In this document: positions 45,160 through 53,408 of the stretch, piece after piece | Numbering within the stretch: the first letter of the stretch is position 1 | Layout of the letters: each line of letters begins with the position of its first letter | Assembly (NCBI GenBank): GCA_041441915.1 | Contig: JASDRS010000006.1 | Location: 62,001-126,000, forward strand | Direction: 5' to 3' | DNA: 64,000 nucleotides | DNA from: UBA10365 sp041441915 | GTDB lineage: Bacteria; Pseudomonadota; Alphaproteobacteria; Rhodobacterales; Rhodobacteraceae | The notes under the pieces: model-generated | The model's input: only the letters and a program-made list of their open reading frames with translations | Database searches by the model: none | Told to the model about the DNA's origin: nothing | Made by a program: the position numbers and the translations under genes

Positions 45160-47232
45160 TCAGGTTTCTTTCGCAAAAATATCAATGCAGCCATCCGACA
45201 GTATGCATGCTGATCGACTATGGGTTAACACTACCGTCGTTTCTTCTTCAGTAATCAAAGCGGGTCCTTGGACCAAGGCCCCCAAATCTAAAGTATCGCG
45301 CGCAAAGACCTGTGCCACACCTGCGCGCCCAAGGGCCGCGTCAAACAAATCACGCTGCCCTATTGCGCTTTGCCCAAGGGCCGATAGCGACGTTGCGTCG
45401 GCACGTTCGCTTTGGGCCTTAGCTGTTGCGGCATTGACGGACCAGACGGTGATCTCGACGTCCATCCCCGCGACAGAGCGGCCAAAAAGACGGGCGTAAA
45501 GCGTTTCAAATAAGGCCAAGTAATCATCGCGGCTGGGGGAATCAACATCGGCTTGAGTCAAAGGCACAGGAATTTCCCACCCCTGCCCAGCGTACCGCAT
45601 ATAAACCTTATATTCCGCCAAAATGGGCGCAACCGCATCACAGCTGCGGACAAATTTCGTGGCTTCGGATGCCATTTCAGCAAAAAGCACCCTTACGAGC
45701 GCCGGGTCGAAACTTGACATTCGCATAAAGACAGAGCGGTTGGCCTCAAAACTAAAGGGTGCTCGCAAAAAGCCAATGGCTGATCCCACACCAGCTCCTT
45801 GGGGCACCAAGCAGCGCTGGACGCCTAATTTTTCACAAAGGCGTGCGGCGTGTAAGGGCGCAGCACCGCCAAAAGCGATCATCGTGTAGCCGGCTAGGTC
45901 TTCACCATTTTCCACCGCATGAACCCGCGCGGCATTAGCCATATTTTCATCAACCACTTCGGCCAGACCCCATGCCGCTTCAAGGGGTTCCATATCAAGC
46001 TTGCCACCCAAATGGTCGGTTAAAGCCTTGACCGACTGATCGGAATAAAGAGCGATTGAGCCACCAGCGAAAGCATCAGGGTCAAGCTTACCCAAGATCA
46101 AGTCTGCGTCGGTCACGGCAGGATGCGCACCACCACGGCCATAGCAAGCGGGCCCTGGCTCAGAGCCCGCACTTTCAGGCCCAACGCGGATTTGGTTCAT
46201 TGCATCGACCCGCGCGAGACTGCCGCCACCGGCGCCAATTTCAACCATATCAATAACTGGAATAGAAATTGGCATACCAGAACCCTTTTTAAACCGATAA
46301 GATCGTGCTGCCTCAAAAACCCGAGCTGTTTTTGGGGTTTGGTTTTTAATAAGACAAATTTTAGCTGTCGTGCCGCCCATGTCAAATGACAAAACCTTAT
46401 CAAGCCCATGGCGCCCAGCAATATCAGCAGCAAAGACCGCGCCGCCTGCAGGACCAGATTCAACCAACCGCACAGGAAATTCAGCCGCATTTTCAAGCGA
46501 AATAATTCCACCGCCCGAATGCATCAAAAAAATTGGGCAGTCGGCACCTTCTTCCGCTAAACGCTCAGCCAAGCGGCTTAAGTAGCTCTTCATCAAGGGC
46601 TTGATATAGGCGTTAGCAATCGTGGTGTTAAAGCGTTCATATTCGCGCATTTGCGGCGAAACTTCGGAGGACAAAGATACCATCACATTGGGCAGGCGGC
46701 TTTGTAACACATCAAAAATCAGGCGCTCATGCGCGTCATTCACATAGGAATGCAAAAGTCCCACTGCGATGCTTTCGTAATTAGCGAAAGCCAAACTGCC
46801 GGCCAAGGCTTCAACCTCCACCTCGTTAAGGGCAATAAGAACCTCGCCACGGGCGTCCATTCTTTCGCGCACAACATAGCGACGGTTTCGTGGCAGCAAA
46901 GGTTTGGACAACACTAGGTTTAAGTCATATTGTTCAAAACGGCTTTCGGTGCACATTTCGATCACATCGCGAAAACCTTCGGTGGTTATTAGCGCGGTTT
47001 TAGCTCCACGCCGCTCGATCAAAGCATTGGTTGCCAAAGTGGTTCCATGAATTATCTGAGTGACCTCTGTCGCGGCAATGTCTGCTTTTTGGCATACGCG
47101 GTGTAATCCTTCAATGATCGCACGTTCAGGCGCGTCATATGTGGTTAAAACCTTTGTAGAAAAGCGGTCTTGTCCACGTTCTAAAACCACATCAGTAAAG
47201 GTTCCTCCAATATCCACCCCAAGCCGCACCAT
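45160..47232 (-). CDS. hyuA: Hydantoinase/oxoprolinase subunit A
   Basis: A 690-residue ATP-binding subunit with the two actin-fold signatures of the family: LGVDIGGTFTDVVLE at the N-terminus and LSFDMGGTTAKICLI near residue 290. HGTTLATNALIERRG, a conserved block, is also present. AGGAGAAACAT precedes ATG 47232; an upstream start nine codons earlier overlaps this ribosome site. It leads the operon hyuA-hyuB-FAD oxidoreductase-udh. Substrate specificity cannot be read from sequence; hydantoins, 5-oxoproline or related cyclic amides are the candidates. Confidence 0.93.
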   Translation of the reverse strand: MVRLGVDIGGTFTDVVLERGQDRFSTKVLTTYDAPERAIIEGLHRVCQKADIAATEVTQIIHGTTLATNALIERRGAKTALITTEGFRDVIEMCTESRFEQYDLNLVLSKPLLPRNRRYVVRERMDARGEVLIALNEVEVEALAGSLAFANYESIAVGLLHSYVNDAHERLIFDVLQSRLPNVMVSLSSEVSPQMREYERFNTTIANAYIKPLMKSYLSRLAERLAEEGADCPIFLMHSGGGIISLENAAEFPVRLVESGPAGGAVFAADIAGRHGLDKVLSFDMGGTTAKICLIKNQTPKTARVFEAARSYRFKKGSGMPISIPVIDMVEIGAGGGSLARVDAMNQIRVGPESAGSEPGPACYGRGGAHPAVTDADLILGKLDPDAFAGGSIALYSDQSVKALTDHLGGKLDMEPLEAAWGLAEVVDENMANAARVHAVENGEDLAGYTMIAFGGAAPLHAARLCEKLGVQRCLVPQGAGVGSAIGFLRAPFSFEANRSVFMRMSSFDPALVRVLFAEMASEATKFVRSCDAVAPILAEYKVYMRYAGQGWEIPVPLTQADVDSPSRDDYLALFETLYARLFGRSVAGMDVEITVWSVNAATAKAQSERADATSLSALGQSAIGQRDLFDAALGRAGVAQVFARDTLDLGALVQGPALITEEETTVVLTHSRSACILSDGCIDIFAKET

Positions 47233-47458
47233 ATGTTTCTCCTGAAAATTAGGATCCAACCATGTCAGAGTTGATCAAATATGATTAGTATATAGCATAA
47301 TCTATCAAGTTCCAGAACCATCGCAGCAGAGCCGCTGGCCCGAAACAAAGGGATTTCAAACCTGCACAATTTAATCACTTCAACAAGGGGCAGATATTTT
47401 TACATCGAGATATCAGATACAGTATTTAGGTTAGAACATACTTAAATAGATTTTCTGC

Positions 47459-47489
47459 TTGACATAAATTGATAATATCCCGCAGATAC
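47459..47489 (+). promoter_or_regulatory. Weak candidate promoter for the small lipoprotein
   Basis: TTGACA at 47459-47464 is followed, after 19 bases, by AGATAC. The -35 is perfect; the -10 and spacing are poor. Transcription would start about 15-20 bases before the lipoprotein start. Confidence 0.3.
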
Positions 47490-47510
47490 ATTTATTCACA
47501 GGAGAGTATT

Positions 47511-47633
47511 ATGACAAAAATTATAGCGGTTGTGGCCCTTTGTTTCACTGTTTCAGGCTGCGCCAAACTAAATCAGCTGCAAGATTCTAAAGTTAATCCA
47601 ATGAACTGGTTCGGCTCAAATCAAGACGAGTAA
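47511..47633 (+). CDS. Small lipoprotein (40 residues)
   Basis: A 40-codon gene with GGAGAG upstream of its ATG. The protein starts with a short signal sequence and a lipobox, TVSGC, with the lipid-modified cysteine at residue 17. The mature part is only 24 residues and includes SKVNPMNWFG. A strong terminator follows, so it is an independent transcript. It is likely membrane-anchored in the periplasm. Its short length and the NP-NWFG motif suggest a small envelope lipoprotein family, but function is unknown. Confidence 0.8.
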   Translation: MTKIIAVVALCFTVSGCAKLNQLQDSKVNPMNWFGSNQDE

Positions 47634-47675
47634 TCTTGGTGAGATCCATTTAAAACCATAAATAATTTTACCTCA

Positions 47676-47716
47676 TAAGGGCGCAATCCAAGAAAGGGAT
47701 GCGCCTTTATTTTTTG
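47676..47716 (+). terminator. Rho-independent terminator of the lipoprotein gene
   Basis: The stem pairs AAGGGCGCA-TCC with GG-ATGCGCCTT and is followed by TTTATTTTTT. It lies about 45 bases after the lipoprotein stop. The form is classical. Confidence 0.85.
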
Positions 47717-48184
47717 ATTGCATGGAATAGATGAAATTACTTAAGGCCCTGATCTTAAGTAATTAATAAATTTCAAAAAATTTTTACAAAAAATTTGCCC
47801 GTACTGAAAGAGCCGATAGTGTTCTATCAGGGCTATCGGCTGGACATGCTATGCAGCCTGGGTTCAGCCCAGAGGTGGCGGCAATTCGTTCTGGTTCATG
47901 TATACATCGATTATTTACTTAGCACGGGCGGCCCCTTAAGCAATTGTGGCGGTTGGGACGGGTGGGTCAGACCATGCCTTTATTTGCCATGAAGGTACAC
48001 CAGTTCACCCATCCACGTTACCGGAAGCTGCGTGTAGACTATAATGCTGGTTAATTGGCGACAAATGACATTCTGTTCACGCTGGCCTGGCGGGCGTGTG
48101 AAAGTTGAGTGGAGCCGCCAAGCGGCGCCAGAGCACCGCAAAAATAATATGTTTGGACATATGTGTAACTCAGAAAGACGCAGT
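47717..48184. other. Structured intergenic region, no assigned gene
   Basis: A 468-base region between two convergent transcripts. It has no convincing protein gene; two short open frames (47795-47992 plus, 47980-48237 minus) lack family resemblance and ribosome sites. From about 47800 it is less A/T-rich and holds several hairpins. AGCCGATAG pairs with CTATCGGCT (47811-47841), and its inner GATAG can instead pair with CTATC at 47824-47828. CTGGG pairs with CCCAG (47858-47872). ATGTATACAT is a palindrome (47898-47907), and GCCGC pairs with GCGGC (48114-48126). A non-coding RNA or remnant of a mobile element is possible. Confidence 0.4.
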
Positions 48185-49399
48185 TTAGCCCGGAGTGAGC
48201 CCACGCAACCGCTCCGAGCGTCGGCGCAGCAATTCAAGAGCCATCAATAACACAACCGAAATGCAGACAAGGATCGTCGCCACCGCCAGAATAGTCGGAC
48301 TGATCTGTTCACGAAGACCTATAAACATCTGCCACGGAAGCGTTTTCTGACTGGCGGAGCCAATGAACATCACAACAACAACTTCGTCAAAGGACGTTAT
48401 AAAGGCGAAGAGACCACCAGAAACGACCCCTGGAAAGATCAGCGGCATCTGGACACGGAAAAACGTGGTTACCGGGTTTGCACCCATATTGGCTGCTGCA
48501 CGAGTCAGCGAGGTGTCAAAGCCCACGAGCGTTGCCGTCACGGTGATAATAACAAACGGGATTCCCAAAACAGCATGCGCCAAAACAACTTTGACGTAAC
48601 CAACAAAATTCTTATCCATTCCCAAGGTATTTTCCATGAAGTTACCCATGGTTGAGTAAAAGAAAAACATGCCCGTCGCCGAAATAATCAGCGGCACTAT
48701 CATGGGCGAAATCAAGATCGCCATAATTGCTCGTTTGGCTGGCACATGGCTTTGACTAAGCCCAATCGCCGCGAGAGTTCCAAGAGACACAGAGATAACC
48801 GTCGAAATCGGCGCAATGATCAGTGAGTTCCAGAACGAACGCTGCCACTCATCGTTATTAAAGAAATCCTGATAGTGTTTTAAAGAATAGCCTGCGGGAT
48901 CAAATCGCAACATTTCAGGGGTAAAGGTAAAGAAATTCTGCGCGTTGAAAGACAGAGGCATCACAACGAGAATAGGCGTGATTAAGAACATAAAGATCAG
49001 GCCGCAGATCACTCTGAAGCTGTAGTGCCATAGGACCTGATTAGAGGTCAGATAAGGGTGCAATTTGACGCGGTAACCACCCTCATAAATCCAATAGAAA
49101 AACCACCCAAAAAACCACCCAATCAGCGCTCCAAAAAAGCCTCCAATTAGGCCCAAAAACAAAAAGCCTAAGGCGGCCAAAAGGATGGGTAAAAGTAAAC
49201 GGACAGCCTTCGGTCTCAGATATTCTGTTGCAGTCATTCCATAGGCGATGATTGCAGAGATCGCCGAACCAAAAATAATCCCAACCAGAGTAGATCCGAA
49301 CGCTGGTCCAACAAACAAACCAACAAAGCCCCCCATCAGTCCCATCACTGGCAACACAAAAGACAGAGGCCCGCGCGACACCTGAGAAAACGTATCCAT
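48185..49399 (-). CDS. Polyamine-type ABC transporter permease (PotC-like)
   Basis: A 404-residue inner-membrane permease. The C-terminal 260 residues are a normal binding-protein-dependent permease with the ATPase-contact motif RAAANMGANPVTTFFRVQMPL. The first 130 residues form an extra membrane region rich in glycine-zipper segments (GGFFGALIGWFFGWF) that ordinary PotC proteins of about 270 residues lack. It is the last gene of the operon, four bases after its partner permease. Substrate is a polyamine or another small cation by family. Confidence 0.88.
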   Translation of the reverse strand: MDTFSQVSRGPLSFVLPVMGLMGGFVGLFVGPAFGSTLVGIIFGSAISAIIAYGMTATEYLRPKAVRLLLPILLAALGFLFLGLIGGFFGALIGWFFGWFFYWIYEGGYRVKLHPYLTSNQVLWHYSFRVICGLIFMFLITPILVVMPLSFNAQNFFTFTPEMLRFDPAGYSLKHYQDFFNNDEWQRSFWNSLIIAPISTVISVSLGTLAAIGLSQSHVPAKRAIMAILISPMIVPLIISATGMFFFYSTMGNFMENTLGMDKNFVGYVKVVLAHAVLGIPFVIITVTATLVGFDTSLTRAAANMGANPVTTFFRVQMPLIFPGVVSGGLFAFITSFDEVVVVMFIGSASQKTLPWQMFIGLREQISPTILAVATILVCISVVLLMALELLRRRSERLRGLTPG

Positions 49400-49403
49400 G
49401 ACG

Positions 49404-50678
49404 TCAGCCCCCCAACTTTACGTTATCGATTCCGACAATTTTATCATACGCCCAATAGAGGATTAACACTGCCGAAAGTAAAATTGTCCCAAGTGCTGCA
49501 GCCAATCCCCAATTCATCGATTGGAAAATATGGTAGGCTATTCGATTAGAAATAAAGACGCCTTTGTTGCCACCAACAATTTCTGGCGTGATATAGTAGC
49601 CGATCGCCAGTATGAAAACTAAGATAGATCCAGCCCCAATACCTGGCACCGATTGCGGAAAATAAACCCGCCAAAACGCAGTCCAATTGGTTGCGCCAAG
49701 AGATCTTGCCGCCTGCAGATAGGTCGGCTGTATCGTCTGCATCACTGAATACATTGGCAGGATCATAAACGGTAACAAAATATGCGTCATCGCAACGATC
49801 GTACCAAACTGATTATTGATCATTACCAAACGACCGGTTTCTTCAATCATACCTAGCGCGACCAAAAGATCATTGATAACCCCTTGCTGCTGCAGCATGA
49901 CCTTCCAGGCAGAGGTTCTAACCAGCAAGGAAGTCCAGAACGGTAAGAGGACGAGAATCATCAACAAGTTGGATTGGCGCATCGGCAGATTGGCAAGCAA
50001 CCACGCCACTGGATACCCCAACGAAATACAGGCCACCGTGATCATCAAAGACATAATCAGCGTGCGTTCAAACAGTTTAATCAAAATCTGCCTATTTTCC
50101 GGCTGAAATTCCGGGCCAGTCAAGGTCTTGCGCATATCCACCGCATTAAGAAAATACCCTGCGGTATAGCGCGAACTGTGGGTTTTTAGCGTTTGCCAGA
50201 TTTCGACATCGGCCCAGCCTTTGTGCGCCGTTATCAATTTTTCTTTGAACGGCGCGTCAGCCTCAAGATCCCATCTCTTCGCCTGTCGCGCGGTTTTCTT
50301 GAAGAGTGAGGCGATGCCAGATTTTTCATAATTCAACCGTAGGCCAACCCTAGTGTGAACTTTGGTTTGGGCCGCGCGCTGAATATCGCCAGCAAAAGCC
50401 GCATAGACGGATTCATCCGGCAATTCGCCCGATTTCCCATCCCAGGCTGCCAGGGCAATCACTGTTTCTGGCAGTATTTCCGCCACAATATCGTTTTCGA
50501 CCGAGCGAAAGAGCATAGATGCTATTGGGAAAAGAAATGTAAATAAAACAAAGATAAGAAGTGGAGATATAAGGAGCAGCGCCCGAATTTTTTGCTGCCT
50601 TAACGCTATAGCCAAACTGCGCTTAAGGGGTTTTCCATCCACGGTCAACATAGGGCCATTTTCGTCAGTATAACTCAT
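49404..50678 (-). CDS. Polyamine-type ABC transporter permease (PotB-like)
   Basis: A 424-residue inner-membrane permease. Between the first hydrophobic segment (residues 33-55) and the remaining permease helices lies an insertion of about 130 mostly hydrophilic residues, probably periplasmic. The ATPase-contact loop AARSLGATNWTAFWRVYFP is present near 320. Ordinary PotB proteins are about 280-300 residues. It forms the membrane channel with the PotC-like protein. The gene follows the binding-protein gene after a terminator-like hairpin. Confidence 0.88.
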   Translation of the reverse strand: MSYTDENGPMLTVDGKPLKRSLAIALRQQKIRALLLISPLLIFVLFTFLFPIASMLFRSVENDIVAEILPETVIALAAWDGKSGELPDESVYAAFAGDIQRAAQTKVHTRVGLRLNYEKSGIASLFKKTARQAKRWDLEADAPFKEKLITAHKGWADVEIWQTLKTHSSRYTAGYFLNAVDMRKTLTGPEFQPENRQILIKLFERTLIMSLMITVACISLGYPVAWLLANLPMRQSNLLMILVLLPFWTSLLVRTSAWKVMLQQQGVINDLLVALGMIEETGRLVMINNQFGTIVAMTHILLPFMILPMYSVMQTIQPTYLQAARSLGATNWTAFWRVYFPQSVPGIGAGSILVFILAIGYYITPEIVGGNKGVFISNRIAYHIFQSMNWGLAAALGTILLSAVLILYWAYDKIVGIDNVKLGG

Positions 50679-50724
50679 GTCGTCCCCATAGCCAGCTCAG
50701 CATCTCAAAGAGACACGTAAATTT

Positions 50725-50750
50725 AAAAAAGGGCCAACCAAGGCCCTTTT
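50725..50750 (-). terminator. Terminator/attenuator after the binding-protein gene
   Basis: On the minus strand GGGCC TTGGTT GGCCC is followed by TTTTTT, 15 bases after the stop at 50766. It is a strong terminator form inside an ABC operon, so it probably limits read-through into the permease genes. Confidence 0.8.
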
Positions 50751-50765
50751 CCATTTTAAATTGTC

Positions 50766-51857
50766 TTATTTTGCAAGCCACGCTTGAAATTTCGACTCTA
50801 TATCGTCCTTGTAATCCGCCCAGAACGCATAGTTCATCAGGAAGGTATTCTTCGAGTTGGCAGGATCTGTTGGCATATGAGGAGCCATATCTATACCCAA
50901 TTCCGCATGCTTATCAACCAAAAGTGCCGATGACGCGCGTGTCGGGCCATAGCTGATCCACCCAGACTGATCTGCAAGACGTTGTGTGTCGGTTGCAAAT
51001 CTCACATAGTGCAGCGCTCGTGCCTGACGCTCTGGGCTCAGGCCGGTTGGAATAATCCAGCCGTCAAGGTCATAAATCTGAGCATCCCAAAGCATTGAAA
51101 CAGGTTGCTTTTCCTCTTCGATCAAGGCGAACAAACGGCCATTAAAAGTTGATCCCATAACGACTTCGCCATCGGCTAGCAATTGTGGCGTATCAGCGCC
51201 TGCAGACCACCAGATCACATCGTCTTTGATGGTATCCAGTTTCGCAAGAGCTTGGTCCTGACCAGCCGCTGTTTCCAGTGTTGGATAGATATCCGCTTTG
51301 GCAACGCCATCACATAGAAGGGCCCATTCCATGTTGGAAAGCGCGCCCTTTTTCAATGAGCGCTTGCCAGGATAGGTTTTTGTATCAAAGATCGCGCAGA
51401 TGCTTGTTGGAGGTGTGCTGCCAACCATGTCGTTGCGATAGCCCACGGTGTAGGAGTAAACGATCTGTGGGATAAAGCACTCTGAGACGATGAAATCACC
51501 AAAATCATTTGAGGCAAGCGTTCCGTCTGGCGCGTCGGCCAACATGAAATCGTGATCGATTTCCATTGCAAGACCTTCGTCGCAAAGCTGCATCGCTGGA
51601 CCAGCTTCAACGTCGACAACATCCCAAGTTAGGTTGCCAGCTTCCTTCATAGCACGCAATTTTGCGACAGCTGTACCAGCACTCTCATCATTAATAATAG
51701 TGACGCCAGTATTTGCCGTATAGGGCTCATGATAAGCTTTAAGTTGTGATTTCGAATAGGCGCCACCCCATGACACGATGGTCATTTCCTCTGCAAGTGC
51801 CAATCCTGCGGATAACGATAGCGCCACCGTTGCCAGAACAGTTTTTGTGAATTTCAT
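50766..51857 (-). CDS. Polyamine-type ABC transporter binding protein (PotD-like)
   Basis: A 363-residue periplasmic binding protein with a signal peptide (residues 1-22, cut after GLALA). It begins MTIVSWGGAYSKSQLKAY, typical of the spermidine/putrescine and related cluster-D binding proteins. GGGAG precedes ATG 51857; the frame is open 16 codons upstream. Ligand may be a polyamine, opine or another small cation. It is second in the operon, after the ATPase gene. Confidence 0.88.
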   Translation of the reverse strand: MKFTKTVLATVALSLSAGLALAEEMTIVSWGGAYSKSQLKAYHEPYTANTGVTIINDESAGTAVAKLRAMKEAGNLTWDVVDVEAGPAMQLCDEGLAMEIDHDFMLADAPDGTLASNDFGDFIVSECFIPQIVYSYTVGYRNDMVGSTPPTSICAIFDTKTYPGKRSLKKGALSNMEWALLCDGVAKADIYPTLETAAGQDQALAKLDTIKDDVIWWSAGADTPQLLADGEVVMGSTFNGRLFALIEEEKQPVSMLWDAQIYDLDGWIIPTGLSPERQARALHYVRFATDTQRLADQSGWISYGPTRASSALLVDKHAELGIDMAPHMPTDPANSKNTFLMNYAFWADYKDDIESKFQAWLAK

Positions 51858-51968
51858 TACATTCTCCCAAGCAGCCCGTTTTTTTAAGGATAGGATCCGC
51901 GTCACGGGCAGAACGAAAGATCCATACTAAGCCACGCCCTTGATGGGACGCGCCCTATCATTCAAGCT

Positions 51969-53072
51969 TCAAGCATCTAGAGCCCGGCAATCCGACGGCA
52001 ACCAGCCAATCTCAATCTGGGCACCAGGTTCCAGCCGAACCTGATCCGGCGCGTTGCGGGTCTTTACAATAAAATTGTCATTGCCAGCTACCCGCAAGCG
52101 AGTTCGGAAAATATCGCCCATATAGATAAATTCTAGCACTTCTGCTCTGAGGGTATGCGCCCCAGGCTGCAAGCGTTCCTTGTTAAACTCGACCCGTTCA
52201 GGCCGGATCGACACCCGGGTCCGCTCACCAGCTTTGGTGACATTGACAGGGTTGCAATCGATCAATTTTCCATCTTTCAATTGAACAAGAGCCACGCCAT
52301 TGGAAATCTCTTTCACCACGCCTTCCAACGTGTTGTTCTCGCCGATAAACTGAGCCACAAAACTATTTTGCGGAGATTCGTATAATTCTGCCGGCGGAGC
52401 CAACTGCTGGATCCTACCATCATCAAATACCGCAACCCTGTCAGACATGGTCAGCGCCTCGGTCTGGTCATGTGTCACATAGACCACCGTGATCCCAAGA
52501 TTTTCGGCAATCCGCTTAATTTCGAACTGCATGTGTTCGCGCAACTGCTTGTCCAGTGCGCCTAGAGGCTCATCCATCAAAACAAGTTCGGCCTCGAACA
52601 CCAGCGCACGCGCAAGGGCGACACGCTGCTGTTGACCACCAGACAACTGGGCCGGTCTGCGGGCCCCAAACTCACCCATTTGCACCATTTCTAGCGCGCG
52701 TTTTACTTTGGCCTCGCGATCAGCCTTGCCAATTTTGCGCACCTCAAGTGGAAACGCAAGGTTTTCAGCCACAGTCATATGGGGGAACAGCGCATAATTC
52801 TGGAACACCATCCCGATGCCACGCTTATGCGGCGGAATATTATTGATTGATATCCCGTCAAGCATAATGTCACCGTGGGTCGCTGTCTCAAAACCGGCCA
52901 GCATCATCAGACAGGTGGTTTTCCCCGAACCCGAGGGGCCCAACATAGTCAGAAATTCACCTCTTGGCATCGATAGGTTCAGGTCTTTCACCACCAACGA
53001 CAACCCATCATAGCTTTTTTGTACGCGATCAAATTTCACGAAAACGTCGTTTTCACTCGTCTTGCTTGTCAA
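51969..53072 (-). CDS. Polyamine-type ABC transporter ATPase (PotA-like)
   Basis: A 367-residue ABC ATPase. Walker A GPSGSGKTT is near residue 46, the signature LSGGQQQRVALARAL near 143, Walker B LVLMDEPLGALD near 166, and the switch His in VTHDQTEAL. A C-terminal TOBE-type regulatory domain follows (VSIRPERV). It powers uptake through the two permeases downstream. It is the first gene of its operon, with a 335-base upstream region. Confidence 0.92.
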   Translation of the reverse strand: MTSKTSENDVFVKFDRVQKSYDGLSLVVKDLNLSMPRGEFLTMLGPSGSGKTTCLMMLAGFETATHGDIMLDGISINNIPPHKRGIGMVFQNYALFPHMTVAENLAFPLEVRKIGKADREAKVKRALEMVQMGEFGARRPAQLSGGQQQRVALARALVFEAELVLMDEPLGALDKQLREHMQFEIKRIAENLGITVVYVTHDQTEALTMSDRVAVFDDGRIQQLAPPAELYESPQNSFVAQFIGENNTLEGVVKEISNGVALVQLKDGKLIDCNPVNVTKAGERTRVSIRPERVEFNKERLQPGAHTLRAEVLEFIYMGDIFRTRLRVAGNDNFIVKTRNAPDQVRLEPGAQIEIGWLPSDCRALDA

Positions 53073-53408
53073 AAACTAACACCTTATTTTTTATATTTCC
53101 ATCAAATCTAAACACCACAGTTTTCCTAAAAAACATGATGCCTTGATATTTGCAATGTTTTTTAGCATTCGCTGACTTTGGAAATCTATGAGTATCATAT
53201 ATTTTACCCACAAGCAAATGTTGGCGCAACCAATTAAGCCCTAAACGACAAAGCCTTTTGAGGTGTCTTGATTTCAAATCTTAACCAAGATTTAGGAGGC
53301 GTTTTGGACTTGCGCGGCGCCCCACAACCGCCATCGAAGGTGCCGGAAATTGTCATCCGTGCAAAATCAATATGCCGCAAACGCTGTTAGCCTTTCTTGT
53401 AATTTTTA
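53073..53408. other. Intergenic stretch upstream of the polyamine operon
   Basis: A 336-base region between the start of the ATPase gene and the end of the FadJ-like gene on the same strand. An inverted repeat with arms AAATCTT and AAGATTT (53276-53293) could be an operator or part of a terminator. No gene is seen. Confidence 0.5.

Noticed and set aside
47795..47992. A 65-codon open frame in the structured intergenic region
   Set aside because: No ribosome site, odd residue mix and no family likeness; the stretch is better explained by its hairpins.
47980..48237. An 85-codon minus-strand frame overlapping the permease end
   Set aside because: It overlaps the well-supported permease gene in another frame, has many cysteines and arginines, and lacks a ribosome site.
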